A stretch of 31,008 nucleotides of DNA. It comes from Gelatoporia subvermispora B (Eukaryota; Basidiomycota; Agaricomycetes; Polyporales; Gelatoporiaceae). The translations under genes and the position numbers were made by a program. This document shows, in pieces, positions 18,072 through 28,959 of the stretch (the first letter of the stretch is position 1; each line of letters begins with the position of its first letter). The stretch covers positions 1,059,422 to 1,090,429 of the forward strand of contig KB445791.1 in the NCBI GenBank assembly GCA_000320605.2. Reading direction: 5' to 3'. The notes under the pieces are model-generated. The model worked only from the letters and a program-made list of their open reading frames with translations. It was not told where the DNA came from and ran no database searches.

Positions 18072-19793
18072 GGCGGGAATGGCTCGCGGGGTGGGTATCA
18101 GAGGGTTGGGATGAAGGAAAGGTGGCGGGGGCGGCGGAGGGGAGGGCTCGCGTGCATTGAAATATAGAGGGAGCTAGTGGCGGCTAGTAGCTGATAACGG
18201 CGAGCGCTGGCGAGTCTCGTTCAAGGCGGGGTGCATCACAGGATCATGTCCATCAGTCCCCCGCCTGCGCCAACAGCCACTCCTCCGCCTTTGCCGAGGT
18301 CAGGAACGCGACCAACGACGGAGGTCATCGTCGTCAGTCCGCGACCACCGTCGTCAGTTTGCGACCATCGTCGCGTCTGACGCGGATTTTGCTCCGCACG
18401 AGGCCGGGCAAAAAGATACGGTTACGTCGAGCGACGACAAGTGGGAATAGAGCGAGCTATCTATCGCAAGCTACCGAGGGCACGGGGGCGCTGGGTTGGG
18501 CGGGGTACGGCAGAGGATGTGAGAAGTCCGGAAGAGGGGCACTGGTCCGTCTCTAGTTGGCACTCCGCGAACAATCTCCCCGTCCAATGTCCGCCCGTCG
18601 CCAATATCCCCTCCGTTGCCACACCACGCAGAAAAACAACAGTCGTCCTCCTGACCATCTTCCTTCTAGCTCATCACCAGGGTCCGCCTAGCCAGCCCAG
18701 TGGGAACTCGACCGTCGCGCGGGCACTGCGCACATTCTGTCGCAGCGCACGCGCACGCCACATATCATGCCCGCCCGGCTGTGCGCGCGCGCTGTGAAAA
18801 TCGCGTCCGAGAGCGGGATGGTCTGCAATCATACTTTCCAATGTCGCCCACCGACAGCGACACAGACATCTCAGCGGCTCGATGCCCTCATATCCGGCAA
18901 TGAATCAGCAACCATTTTGACAACTCGGCGCTCTCAGCGATCTCGACTCGTCCACTTGCACCGTCCCGCGAAGTCACGGAGGATGTGCATCGCCCGAGAG
19001 CCTATCTCTCCCAGTTGCGTCCGGGATGTCGTACTCGGACAAGGCGCGACTGGCCTCGCGCACGACTGGCACCCACCGGACCCGTGCACAACTATCGGCC
19101 GAGCGGCACAGCAGCGTTACTGACCCCGATCGGATTCCTCCATTGCTAGAAACATCCGTCCATTCGCCACTCTTGGGCAAATCCTGTACCGGCGCAACAG
19201 ACTCGTCTCCTGGAACGTCATCTGCGCCGATACGACGTACCTAGTGCCCGTAAGCAATACAAGGCAGCCGACAGTCTTCATACCTGCTCCCGTCCTGTGC
19301 TCTACTCCATGATGCTTGCTCTCAGAGTCGCTCTCAGACTCAGGTCGATTACTGCGGTTACATAGCCTTTCTTCGCACATCTAGTCGCACACCTGATCGC
19401 ACACGGGACCGAACACCTAATCGCCCATGAGGACGACACGCGCCCTCGCTCTGTTAGCGAATTTCTCTCGGCGTACGGTCAGCAATGTCGCACTGCCGAT
19501 CCTCCTCGACCTCAATATTCCTTCCTCCGACTCCGATATCGGGTTTCGTCGACATCGTACCGTAGACTCCGAGTGGCTCTGCAACTAAAACAATTTCGAA
19601 AATAGCTATTGCCACCCAGCTATACTGGACATGCTCGGTAAACTTCGAAAGTCCACTGCTTACAGAGCCCAGTGTACCTTTCCACCCAGATCCACTACAG
19701 AACGGTCTCAACCGATCCCTCCTAAGATGACGGACACTGGATCATCCACACCTGTGACGCGCATGGGTCCCGCATTCCCCCTTTGTCCACACA
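18072..19793. other. GC-rich stretch, promoter side of UNC93-like gene, no firm gene
   Basis: About 1.7 kb. The first 150 bases are the likely promoter/leader of the minus-strand UNC93-like gene. Further right there are many short frames rich in Arg, Ser and Pro, typical of random GC-rich DNA. A small tandem repeat at 18330-18376 has a 20-bp period (GTCGTCAGTCCGCGACCACC then GTCGTCAGTTTGCGACCATC). I see no family motif or convincing exon chain. Confidence 0.4.
18330..18376. repeat. Short 20-bp tandem repeat, about 2.3 units
   Basis: GTCGTCAGTCCGCGACCACC is followed directly by GTCGTCAGTTTGCGACCATC and a partial GTCGCGT. A related GCGACCAACG precedes it at 18308. Probably simple-sequence drift. 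Confidence 0.6.
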
Positions 19794-20195
19794 ATGCTCG
19801 TCCGCGGAGCCATGCTCGCGCCGTCCGAGTGGTTCGCGGACAGCGCCTCCGACGCCCTGCACTGCGTGGGCGATCCGACGCGCACGGGGACGGTCGAGCC
19901 GCACAGGTCGGCCCCAGAACTGCGGAAGATCCCCGTCGTCGCGCACCTCCCGACACCTGCGCGCCCTGCATCTCCCTCGGATAGCTCGAGTGGGTCCCCG
20001 GCCGTATCCTACTGGGCCACTTCACCCATCGGCGAGCTCGCTATCGTGGACATCCCGCTCATCGACACCTGCGCCCGGCCCGCAGCGCTCCTCGCGCTCC
20101 ACAAGCAATTGCAGAGCCGCACGACACGCAGCATCTCGATCCGTCCGTCCCTGCAAGAGCAAATGGCCGGCGCGGACGAGCTGCCACTGCTTTAG
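19794..20195 (+). CDS. Hypothetical protein, 133 aa, single exon as modelled
   Basis: The frame opens at ATG 19794 (a second in-frame ATG lies at 19812) and ends in TAG at 20193-20195. Codon third positions are mostly C or G, as in the known genes of this window, which favours real coding. The product has a Pro/Ser-rich middle (PTPARPASPSDSSSGSPA) and then VSYWATSPIGELAIVDIPLI, ALLALHKQLQSRTTRSISIR and a C-terminus EQMAGADELPLL. It has no signal peptide or membrane segment. I do not recognise the family. It may be the 3' exon of a larger gene with upstream exons in 19.0-19.8 kb that I could not assemble. Confidence 0.45.
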   Translation: MLVRGAMLAPSEWFADSASDALHCVGDPTRTGTVEPHRSAPELRKIPVVAHLPTPARPASPSDSSSGSPAVSYWATSPIGELAIVDIPLIDTCARPAALLALHKQLQSRTTRSISIRPSLQEQMAGADELPLL

Positions 20196-20548
20196 CCAGC
20201 TTGCGCCTCGGATGGCTGCTCGTCGGTGGAATGCACAGCGCGATCGCGTCGGTGCTATGCCGCGCGACCCGGTCGGACCTGACGCATTTCTCGCTATTGC
20301 TAGCCCATATCAACAACAGGGATCCAACCTGACATGTATACCTCACTGTCGTATTTGCAAGTAACAAGTTTTGATGAGTCTTGGTGAACGTACCCCTTGT
20401 GTCGGCAGTGCCCTCTCACACAAATCTGTCCCAGCGACTGATTGTACTGATTAGCGTTAGTCGTAGACATGTATGCTACATGTACACGACTCATCGAATC
20501 GTACTGCACGGGGCTGCTGCACACCCTGCGTGTCTCAGTCTTACAGCC

Positions 20549-20875
20549 CGCAATCACCGCGCGTGTCGTCGGGACCCCCTCCCCGCCCGGCCTCGCCTCG
20601 CCATCACGCATCTGCGCCTGGTGTTCCCGCACAACTGCACGGGGAGTGAGGAGCAGACGACCCGGGGCATCCAAGCTCTCGCCGACATTCGGAGAGCAGA
20701 CTGGACGCACACGACGCGCGTCTGCGCGTGCTTCGCGGGTTGCATCGTGCGCGAGCACGAGCTCGGGCAGCGCGCTGGGAACATCGTGCGGCGCGTCATC
20801 GCCGCACTCCTGGAGCGGAGTGCTCTAGAGTTCCAGTTCCCCAGAATTGTACACGAAGCAATCGACGAGGGTTGA
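20549..20875 (+). CDS. Hypothetical coding-like exon
   Basis: A forward frame ending in TGA at 20873-20875 carries ITHLRLVFPHNCTGSEEQTT, GIQALADIRRADWTHTTRVC and GNIVRRVIAALLERSALEFQ with GC-rich third positions. A possible acceptor TTACAG ends at 20546. No ATG with good context is close, so it is more likely a downstream exon than a complete gene. The phase relation to the 19794-20195 frame is unresolved, and they may belong to one locus. It contains four Cys (N-C-T, C-A-C and G-C-I contexts) but no standard zinc motif. The family is not recognised. Confidence 0.35.
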   Translation, partial: RNHRACRRDPLPARPRLAITHLRLVFPHNCTGSEEQTTRGIQALADIRRADWTHTTRVCACFAGCIVREHELGQRAGNIVRRVIAALLERSALEFQFPRIVHEAIDEG

Positions 20876-21608
20876 TCCCGATACCGACCACATCCCAGTA
20901 AAGAATGTATGTAACCATGGTGAGTACTATCTCCAGGGCACGACAAGTTTGCGAGAGACTGACTCCCCGCGAACCCTTGCATGGGAGGCAGCGAGCAAAG
21001 ACCGAGCACAAACCATAGCTCGGTGTCGACTGAGCGGGCCTAAGCATCATACTGACCCCGACCGGAGCTCTCCTTAAATGCTAGAAATATATGATACTTC
21101 TCTGAGTATGCGAGAATGTTATACCGGGACAACAAATACTTTCTCATAGGACGCCGTCCGTGCTGGTGCCTTGAAATAAAATGATGTGCAGAGAACCCAG
21201 CTCATGTGAGCAACGCGAGCCACAACAACCGATCTTCTTGCCGGCACAACGCGCATGTGATAGCGCACCCGAGAGGAAGTAAGAACTCAAGCCAAGCTCT
21301 CGCGGTACGCACATCGCTCGCACGACTGCCCAACTCCTGGAATAAGGAACACTCACCAAGCGACGCTAAAAAGTCGACGATGCCTACGTCATCCAGCTTC
21401 GGGTCGCACAACGTGGGTGAATACATTCATAGCCAAGGCGTAAAGTACGGAGAGAGCTCGTGAATGACTAGCAGACTACATCCGACCGCAACCATCGCGC
21501 CGCCAGCCGCACATAGAATTTACCAAAAGCGTTCTACGCGCAGAGTGTCGCGAACATAGTGTGGAAACCTCCGAACCCAAGCATCTACAGGCATACGCCA
21601 CCGAGCGC
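20876..21608. other. Intergenic stretch upstream of YOP1 3' end
   Basis: About 730 bases with no recognised gene. The word CTGACCCCGA-YCGGA followed by TGCTAGAAA (21052-21085) recurs in similar form at 19120-19152, suggesting an old local duplication. Confidence 0.4.
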
Positions 21609-22341
21609 CTAGTCCGCAGTCGCGGTCGCGATGCGGTCGCGCAGGTTGTCGGCCGTGACGGTCGTCTCTGCGGGCGAGGACACCGCCTTCTGGTGCACGT
21701 TTACGAACACAGGTCGGACGACGGTGCCATACAGCGTTTGTGCGCCCTGCACAGAGCATATCAGGTCAGCATCAGCAACCGTAGCAAAGTGACGCCATCG
21801 AGCGGGCGCCACGCCAAGAGAGATGGACATACGCGGAAGGCAGGGAGCTGGAGCCAGAGGATGAAGAGGGTCTTGAAGACAAAGTACCAAGGGAGGTAGT
21901 AGAGCACGACGCGGAGCGCAATGGCCTCGAGGAAGTTGAAGAAGCCAAAGACGACCCAGTAGGTGAGCCACTGGACGTCGTCCTGGTGTCCGGGGGACTC
22001 GAGCGCCTTGACAGAGAGGTACGCGGGGAGGGCCCAGCCAACGAGGTTCGAGGTGGGGGATGCGAGCGCGTTGATGGCGTGCAACGTCGCGAGGAAGATG
22101 ACACCACCGAGGAAGGCGTAGCTCTTGGGGACCTGTGTGCGCTGCTCAAACGAGACGAGTACAGGGTATTTTGAGAGCTGGATAGGGTCGTGTGATAAGC
22201 AGCGGGCGGTCAGCGACGCACTGGCGCGCGAATACGAAGAGGGGGGCGTACCTCCTTGTCCAGCTGGCTGAGGTAGTAGCTGGCCTTGTTCTGGGCCTGC
22301 TGGAACGCAGGGTGCTGCTGCAGTTTTTCGGTCGCAGACAT
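21609..22341 (-). CDS. YOP1: YOP1/DP1 (REEP5-like) ER-shaping protein, three exons, 190 aa
   Basis: Minus exons: 22341-22252, 22177-21833, 21746-21609; introns are 74 and 86 nt. The product has a short cytosolic N-terminus (MSATEKLQQHPAFQQAQNKA), then KSYAFLGGVIFLATLHAIN, the TB2/DP1/HVA22 block with VGWALPAYLSVKALESPGHQ, DDVQWLTYWVVFGFFNFLEA, LYYLPWYFVFKTLFILWLQL and a final amphipathic-type segment GAQTLYGTVVRPVF. Paired hydrophobic hairpins of this family wedge into the ER membrane and stabilise high-curvature tubules with reticulons. Length fits yeast Yop1 (about 180 aa). It shares a short promoter with OST5 on the other strand. Confidence 0.92.
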
Positions 22342-22625
22342 GCTGTTTCGTGGCAAAGTTGGCGTTCCCGATGGTGCGCAGCAAAACGATATGGGTGAGC
22401 TGTGCGCTCGCGAGACAGCAAGCGAGAAATGTACCTTGGTGTTCACAAAGAGAAATGATACAACAAACAGGAGAAGGGGAAGGTGGTGGTAGGAAACGAG
22501 GAGGAGGGGCGTGCAGGAGGGGTTGATATGGGTTTTGATGACGCGTGTTTGGGTGCCCACGACGTACGTCAGCGTGAGTGCATAGGCCGGTCCCCACTCC
22601 GCCAGCACACGCGTACTAGACCGCC
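22342..22625. promoter_or_regulatory. Shared divergent promoter of YOP1 and OST5
   Basis: 284 bases lie between the start codons of two ER-membrane genes transcribed in opposite directions. No TATA box is evident; long purine-rich runs (GGAGAAGGGGAAGGTGG) lie at about 22470-22520. Confidence 0.5.
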
Positions 22626-22996
22626 ATGGCAGACTACGCCTCCATCGAGGTCAGTCTCCCCATCCTCTCCAATGGCCATCTCTCACAACCATCTCCCCGC
22701 AGGTTTTGCACAAGGCAGTCCCGGCGTTCTCCCCATACATCCCTGTCGGCCTGCTGCCCTACATTGCATTCATCCTCCTCAGCGCGACCTTTGCGCTTGG
22801 TTTCTACTTCTCCACGTCAGTCCCAGCCCAATCCATTCGCTCGCCTATCTACAACACGAGCACTGACCCGCCCCGCATCTGCAGCCTGCCCAAGGACACC
22901 CTGCCTGTCCGTGAAACCGCAGTCGCGTCCCTCGCGAGCATCCTCGGCGGCTTTGGCGTCGTCGCCCTTTTCTGCACCGTCGGCGTGTACGTGTAA
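22626..22996 (+). CDS. OST5: Oligosaccharyltransferase subunit OST5/TMEM258 family, three exons, 82 aa
   Basis: Exons: 22626-22649, 22703-22815, 22885-22996. The spliced product MADYASIEVLHKAVPAF... is a two-helix membrane protein: helix 1 around residues 18-45 (VGLLPYIAFILLSATFALGF) and helix 2 around residues 58-82 (SILGGFGVVALFCTVGVYV). The closing GFGV...VGVYV matches the Ost5/TMEM258 C-terminus (GFGV...WVGIYV), and the length agrees with that family (about 80 aa). Ost5 is a small subunit of the ER oligosaccharyltransferase, associated with the Ost1 subcomplex, which transfers N-glycans to nascent proteins. Too small and intron-split to be found as one open frame. Confidence 0.85.
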
Positions 22997-23124
22997 AAGC
23001 AGCACCAGCATCGGATTCCATACCCAGCCCATAGTCTGCATTGCCCGAGTCCCGCCCGCGCCGCGCCGCCTCGTGTCGAGCCCCCCGGCCGGTGCGCAGG
23101 GTCGTGGAACGTGCATGAGACCCG

Positions 23125-23817
23125 TTAGTTGTTGACCCGCCAGCCGAACTTGCATTTGACACACTGCGCAGGACGTAAGTGTGTGGATATGCGTATGTAT
23201 GCGCGCAGAGGGCGGAGTACGTACGGTGTAGAAGATCGTTGACCCTTCGTCTGCACTTCTCAACTATTGCAAGCGATTTCAGTCAAACGTAGGTCCGTCC
23301 GTGGGAGAGCCCAGCGTCGAGGAAGAACACGCACCTGGGCCTCCTTCGAGTACGCCTCCATGTGCCCGCACTCGGGACACTTTTCCGTAACCTGCGGCAG
23401 ACCGTGTTCGTGAGCATATAGCCAGTCTCGGAGCAGAACAGCCGTCTGCGCACCTTGAGCAGGCCCTCATTCGCATCGTGTACTTTTGTCTGCGTTTTCG
23501 TCTTTTGCCTGAGTGCCGAGGGGAATGCGTCGGGGTGCGACCGCGTGACGATCTCGATGTTTTCGTACGCTGTAGCGGGTTGAGCTAAGGTATCGCGATA
23601 GATAGCACAAGCGAGGACTCACAGCTAGCAGGCTCTTCGTGTTTGCACTGCTCGCAAATAACAACGTGCTGGTTGTCCTCGGGGAGGTTGAGGAGCGTGC
23701 CGCACTCTGGGCAAAAGAGCAGAGATCCTGCGCGAGATTGGGCCTCGATCAGCCGCGCTCGAGCTCGCGAGTCGTGGGCGGGAGCCTCTCACCGATCTTA
23801 TGAGCTCGCTTCGACAT
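23125..23817 (-). CDS. RPA12: RNA polymerase I subunit RPA12, six exons, 126 aa
   Basis: Minus exons: 23817-23793, 23727-23623, 23569-23454, 23391-23335, 23263-23225, 23163-23125, joined by GT-AG introns of 53-71 nt. The N-terminal zinc ribbon is FCPECGTLLNLP...CEQC (Cys 14, 17, 33, 36). After a linker with VTRSHPDAFPSALR comes the C-terminal TFIIS-like ribbon EKCPECGHMEAYSKEAQLRS-ADEGSTIFYTCVKC (Cys 87, 90, 115, 118), with the acidic Asp106-Glu107 pair that supports RNA cleavage. The order and the QLRSADEG block identify the Pol I subunit Rpa12 (Rpb9/Rpc11 relatives differ in the linker). It promotes RNA cleavage and termination in rDNA transcription. It is divergent from LTA4H and tail-to-tail with OST5 at 128 bases. 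Confidence 0.9.
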
Positions 23818-24066
23818 GGCTGCGCGCTGTTCGTGGGCAGGAGCCTGCGCTGGGTGCCGCCACCGCTGAGGACGACTCGGAGGACGGAGCAGGTCGAGCT
23901 CGCCGCGCGCGGCTGCAAGAATTTCCATGTGCACGCATGTGATCTCAGATCGCCCCTTGCACGCCGTCTTCATCCCCCTCGGTCTTTGCTCATCGCTCTC
24001 TCCAGTCTCCAGCACCGCAAAGTCTCCCTCGTATCTAGTCTATCGACCGCGGCTCGGAGGTATACG
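23818..24066. promoter_or_regulatory. Shared divergent promoter of RPA12 and LTA4H
   Basis: 249 bases separate the two start codons. The segment is GC-rich and TATA-less, with a pyrimidine-rich stretch (CATCCCCCTCGGTCTTTGCT) near 23970 on the LTA4H side, as is common near fungal transcription starts. Confidence 0.5.
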
Positions 24067-26779
24067 ATGACAACGATCGCGCAGGACCACGCCTCGCAGG
24101 CCAACTTTGACGAAATCGCGACGGAGCACGTCGCATTCGACTGGACGATCGACTACGCGCAACACCTCCTGCACGGCTCCGCGACACACACGCTCGTCGC
24201 GAAGAAGGACGGCGTGCGCGAGGTCGTGTGCGTCCCCCGAGCCTTCTCTGCCTAACCCGAGCGCTTATCCCTCTGCAGACTAGACACGAATGTGCTCGAG
24301 ATCGAGAAGGTCGCCGTCGAGGGTAGCCCCGTCGCGGTGCGTCTTCGCTCTACACCCCACACAAAGTCCGAGACTGATAGCTTTTCTGTGCAACGGATAG
24401 TTCGTGCTCGGCCCCCGCCATGAAGTGATGGGCTCCGCGCTCCGCATCCCGCTCCCGCCGTCCCTCGCGCTCGCGGCGGGCTCCAAGGTCCAGGTGGCGG
24501 TGCACTACCGGACGACAAAAGACTGCGTCGCGCTGCAGTGGCTCGAGAAAGAGTGCATCTCCCCCCTCCCCGTCCACCCGAATGCCGCTCACCACTCCCC
24601 ACAGGCAGACGCAGGGCAAGGCGTTCCCGTTCCTCTTCAGCCAGTGCCAGCCGATCTACGCGCGTTGCATTGCGCCGCTCCAGGACTCGTCCTCCGTCAA
24701 GATCGTGCGCTCCCCTCCTTCCCACTCTACTCTCCCCGCGCTGATCCCGTAGCCCGCAGACGTACTCCGCACGCGTGCACTCGGTGCTCCCCGCGCTCAT
24801 GTCCGCGCGCCGCGTCTCGCCGCCTGCGGACGGCCCTGCGCACGACGGCAAGGTAATCGGCAAGGACGTCGTGACCTACACGTACGAGCAGGTGCGCCCC
24901 TCGCTTTCGCCACTGTCGGGTTTCGCTGAGGATGCACCGTGTGTGCGCATAGCCGACGGCGATCCCGTCGTACCTGATCGCGCTCGCGGCGGGCAATGTC
25001 GTCTACAAGCCTGCACCGCGCGTCGAGGGCGTGGAGTGGCATACCGGCGTGTGGGCGGAGCCCGAGCTGATCGAGGCGGCGTTCTGGGAGTTCAAGGAGG
25101 ATATCAATCGGTTAGGCGGACCATAGCTTTGCGAATATGTGGCCGAGGTACTGATCACGCTGGATGTAGGTTCTTGATCACGGCTGAGAAGATCTTACCT
25201 CCGTACCGCTTTGGCGTGTTCGATGTGCTCGTCCTGCCGCCGTCGTTCCCGTACGGTGGTATGGTATGTAGTACTTTGTCTCTGGCCAGTACAAAGCCGC
25301 TGATTTGTGGAATAGGAAAACGCCTGCCTAACGTTCTTGACGCCCAGTACGTCGTACCGTTTCTCAGAATTTGGCTGCATTGGCTGAACAATTCACTAGC
25401 GCTACTCGTCGGAGACCGCTCGCTAGTACGCATGACTCTGCTCTCAAGCGTACTCTGTAATGCTTACATGCACCTCTCAAGGTCGACGTCATGGTCCACG
25501 AGCTGACACACTCCTGGTTCGGTAACGGCGTGACGTGAGCCCCTTCCCTTTCTTTCATAAAGTACAACTCCTTGACGATCCCCTAGACAAGCAAACTCAA
25601 CGCACTTCTGGCTGAACGAAGGCTGGACGACATACATCGAGCGTGTGCTGCAGCAGTACCTACACTCGCCTGAGGAGCGCGGGTTCTCGTTCCTGATCGG
25701 GTACAAGTCGCTCGCGGACGCGCTGAAGTTGTACAAGGACAAGCCCAAGTACCAGCGGCTCGTAATCGAGTTCGAGAAGGGCGAGGACCCGGACGACGCG
25801 TACAGCAACGTGCCGTACGAGAAGGGCGCGAACTTCCTGCTCTACCTTGGTAAGGCGTCTCCCTGGCCCGGTCCGAGCAGTCATCTCATTGCGGATTGCG
25901 GCTCATAGAGCGCAAGCTCGGAGGGCTGGACGTGTTCCTCAAGTATGCGTATGACTATGTCAGCACGTTCATGGGCAAGAGCATCACCACGCAGGAGTGG
26001 AAGGACCACCTCTACCAGTACTTCGAGAAGAATGGCGGCGAGGAGAAGATCAAGATCCTCGACAGCGTCGACTGGGATGTGCGCCATTTCAACTTACTGT
26101 CTCGGTATCGTAACTCATGTACTGCAGGCATGGTTCTACGGCGAGGGCCTGTCGCTCCCAGTTGAGATCGAGTATGACATGACGTTGGCGAAGCAGGCCT
26201 ATGCGCTCGCTGAGAAATGGGACGCATCGCGCTCCTCGGACGTCTCGCAACTCGACTTTAAAGGATCTGACGTGGACGGACTCAACACCAACCAGCAGAG
26301 TATGGCCCCCTCCCTTTCATGTCACTTAGCCCTACTCATGCCACCTCCCATGCAGTCGTGTTCCTCGAGCGCCTGCAGTCGTACCCCGCACTCCCCTCCG
26401 CCCACGCGCTCCTCCTCGGTACGCTATACAAGTTCGCCGCGACACAGAACGCGGAGCTGCGCTGGCGCTACTACGAGGTCGCGCTGCTCGACCCTACATC
26501 CGCCACGGCGAAGCAGCTCGCACCCGAGGCCGCCGCGTGGATCGTCGGTCAGGACGGCACGGGCACTGTCGTGGGCCGCATGAAGTTCTGCAGGCCCACG
26601 TTCCGCGCAGTCGCGAAGGTGGACAGGGACCTCGCCGTCCGCATCTTCTCCAGCGCGAAAGACGCGTTCCATCCCATCGCACGCAGGCTGATCGAGAAGG
26701 TGTGTAATACCCTGCGTGCGCCCGCTCTCTCGTTTGCCCGATGCTAATATGCTGTCCGTAGGATCTCGGCCTTGCTTAA
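24067..26779 (+). CDS. Leukotriene A4 hydrolase/M1 aminopeptidase, fifteen exons, 643 aa
   Basis: Exons: 24067-24227, 24279-24336, 24401-24552, 24605-24704, 24760-24891, 24953-25110, 25170-25263, 25316-25346, 25400-25425, 25482-25534, 25587-25849, 25909-26078, 26128-26299, 26356-26699, 26762-26779; all GT-AG and in phase. The N-terminal beta domain (THTLVAKKDGVREVVLDTNV, FPFLFSQCQPIYAR) leads to the M1 catalytic domain. This has PYGGMEN (GGMEN 283-287), HELTH zinc site (310-314) and NEGWTTYIER with the third ligand Glu333 at the canonical spacing. PYEKGANFLLYLE and a helical C-terminal LTA4H domain follow. The enzyme should cleave N-terminal residues from peptides and may have epoxide hydrolase activity, as in yeast Lap2; cytosolic by family. 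Length is normal. Exons 8, 9 and 15 are only 31, 26 and 18 nt. Confidence 0.9.
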
Positions 26780-27516
26780 GTCTGGATAGTCATATGTTGG
26801 GTAGCATGTGTAGCAGAAGTCTTCACGCCAATTGTACTATGCAACGTGCCAATGTCACACATTTGCTGCGCTTTACTTTGCGGAACTAGTGTGATGAATG
26901 ATTCATCTGCACCTACGCCCCGCACCCAAATATATCCAGATCTGTAAACACCCGCAAAGTCACTCAAACCTCCCCAGATATCCCCAAAGGCGAGACAGAA
27001 CGGCTGTAGACGAAGCATTGGAAGGCGCGAAGGGGAAAGGCTAGAGGTTAGTCGTGTAGTTGTGTTTTTGAACGGATTAGCGGGAGGCTGAGTGACAATA
27101 CATAGAGCGCCGCAGCCCAACCCGAACGCACGCTTGTTGCAGGGTAAGCACCTGCCTCCGTGAGTTAAGTACTGCCCTAGCTTATGGTTCGCGCTGGACC
27201 CGGAGCCTTACATCTACCAGACTTGTGGATACCCACCTGTTGTCGACTCCCCAATAGTTTCGCAAGTTATTTGTGGTTTTAGGTACATCGAGTGTATACC
27301 CATTACAACGACTTGGCACCACCATTCTCCCCTTCCCCTGCGGCTGAGGATGCGCTGTGATGCATCCCTTCCAACCAGTTACCCGCCTGCGGCGATCACG
27401 GCCCAAGAGTCGAACAAAGGGCTAGAGTACGCCTGCAGCCTGCAGGGCAGTCGTCGGCAATCTACGTCAAGGAACCACTCATGTATACAACGAACAAATT
27501 GTCTCGCAGCTACGCA
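26780..27516. other. Convergent intergenic region, no gene seen
   Basis: About 740 bases between two convergent genes. A minus frame of 114 codons (26776-27120) overlaps the LTA4H stop and shows no motif. Nothing else is supported. Confidence 0.45.
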
Positions 27517-28959
27517 TCAATACTTCATGCCCTTAACCTTAGCTTCAAGTTTCACCAGTGCAGATGTTGGCGCGGAAACTGTATATCTTGTACATGTTTG
27601 ATTATCAGGTCCGGCAGATTGAGCCGCGGGCTCTGCAACTCCGCGCGCAGAAGCCTCGAGATGTGCGTCGAGAATTTCGAAGCATCGTACAGACAGCTTG
27701 ACAAACTTCGTGATATATTCGCCGGTCAGTGGCATATTGTTGACGATCCACGAACCACAAGTCATCACGAACTCGTGTATGAGGTGGTCCGGGATTTGGT
27801 CTGCCAAATTAAGCATGATCTTGCCCACTGCCTCTTGTCCGACATAACTCTGCGGCTGCCGCATACACGCCGTTATGCATTGAAAGCGCCGGAGAGTGAG
27901 GGAATCGGGGTGAAAGCTGGCATGTTCGTGATCGTTCGCATTCTGGAGGTACTGCATTGTGACTGTGTCGACGAAGTCGTCTAGAAACTCCTCTTCTACC
28001 GCGATCCAAGTCGCACGAGGCTTTTGAAGCTCTTTAGGCTGCTTTTCCAACAATGCCAATGTTGTCGTCGCGAGATTGGATTTGATCTTGGAGGTGATCC
28101 ACCTCAGCGCCTTGACGCTGAATTTGGGCAGAGGAAGGGCATGTGGATAAAGCCATCCGTAAACCCAATAGGCAAATAAGGCCTGCGGAGACTTGTAGGG
28201 GCATGTCTTGTCGAAAATGGGGGCGAGCGTGGTGAAGGTTAGGAAGGTCAGGAGAAGGGTTACGAGTGGGGTGGTGACAGCGGCGATGCTGACGCCAAGT
28301 GCCGTCCAAGTAAGGATGACGACACCAACGAGGAATAGAATGAGCGCCATTTGTAGGAGTAAGGGAAGAACGCTCAAGGTTCCCGCAACATGCCATCCAA
28401 CGAGGCCCATATACCACCTGAGGCAATGGATGTATGTGCTGCATACCGGATCCTGAGGGGTCGGGCTCGTAAAATGGTTGAGCCACTGCCTGACCACCAG
28501 GCTGATCGAGGATGCTGACAGACTGAGGATGAGGCTCGCAAACCAGAGGCAGCCTATCCAAGTCCAAGCTGACGATGGCTGGTCTGCGTCCGGGGAAACG
28601 GACGATAATGCAGCCAGAATTTCGGCACTAGTAGCATTATTCTGACCTGCCAGTTGCGCGTAGATGAGTTCCAGCATCCTGGTATTGATCTCAGGAGAGC
28701 TGGGTGCTGCGGCCAGCTGGGACCACACAACTGCAATGAACGCAGTCAAGATACCAGAAAGCAGACCCGCCTACACGAGAGAAACAATTAAGCCGCTGAA
28801 ATGTATACATGCTACACAAGATTCATTATGACCACTCACGAAAACAAGCAACGGGTCTATCTCTTCTTTCCAAGCCTTTGCTTTCTCGTTGTCATGATCG
28901 CTTGCTGCCTTTGCGCATGCAGCCCATGCAGCCTCTGATTTCTTAGAGTCGTCTGCCAT
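27517..28959 (-). CDS. DUF6535 multi-pass membrane protein, two exons, 457 aa
   Basis: Minus exons: 28959-28840 and 28770-27517, with a 69-nt GT-AG intron. The start ATG lies in CACAATGG, and the charged N-terminus contains AWAACAKAASDHDNEKAKAW. The splice joins EEIDPLLVF to AGLLSGILTAFIAVVW, giving the family hallmark (a short helix after DxLLVFAGLFS). Further helices are WTWIGCLWFASLILSLSAS, VAGTLSVLPLLLQMALILFL and IAAVTTPLVTLLLTFLTF. The C-terminal half (about residues 240-457) is soluble and unassigned. DUF6535 proteins are a large, lineage-expanded agaricomycete family of unknown function, often 600-1000 aa. This one is shorter, so the C-terminus may be truncated or an intron may have been missed. 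Confidence 0.8.

Noticed and set aside
18981..19123. VVLGQGATG string resembling a kinase glycine loop
   Set aside because: It stands alone in one frame with no following kinase motifs; chance match.
22817..23263. 148-codon minus frame
   Set aside because: Shadow of OST5 exon 3 and RPA12 exons; both real genes are supported by family motifs and consistent splicing.
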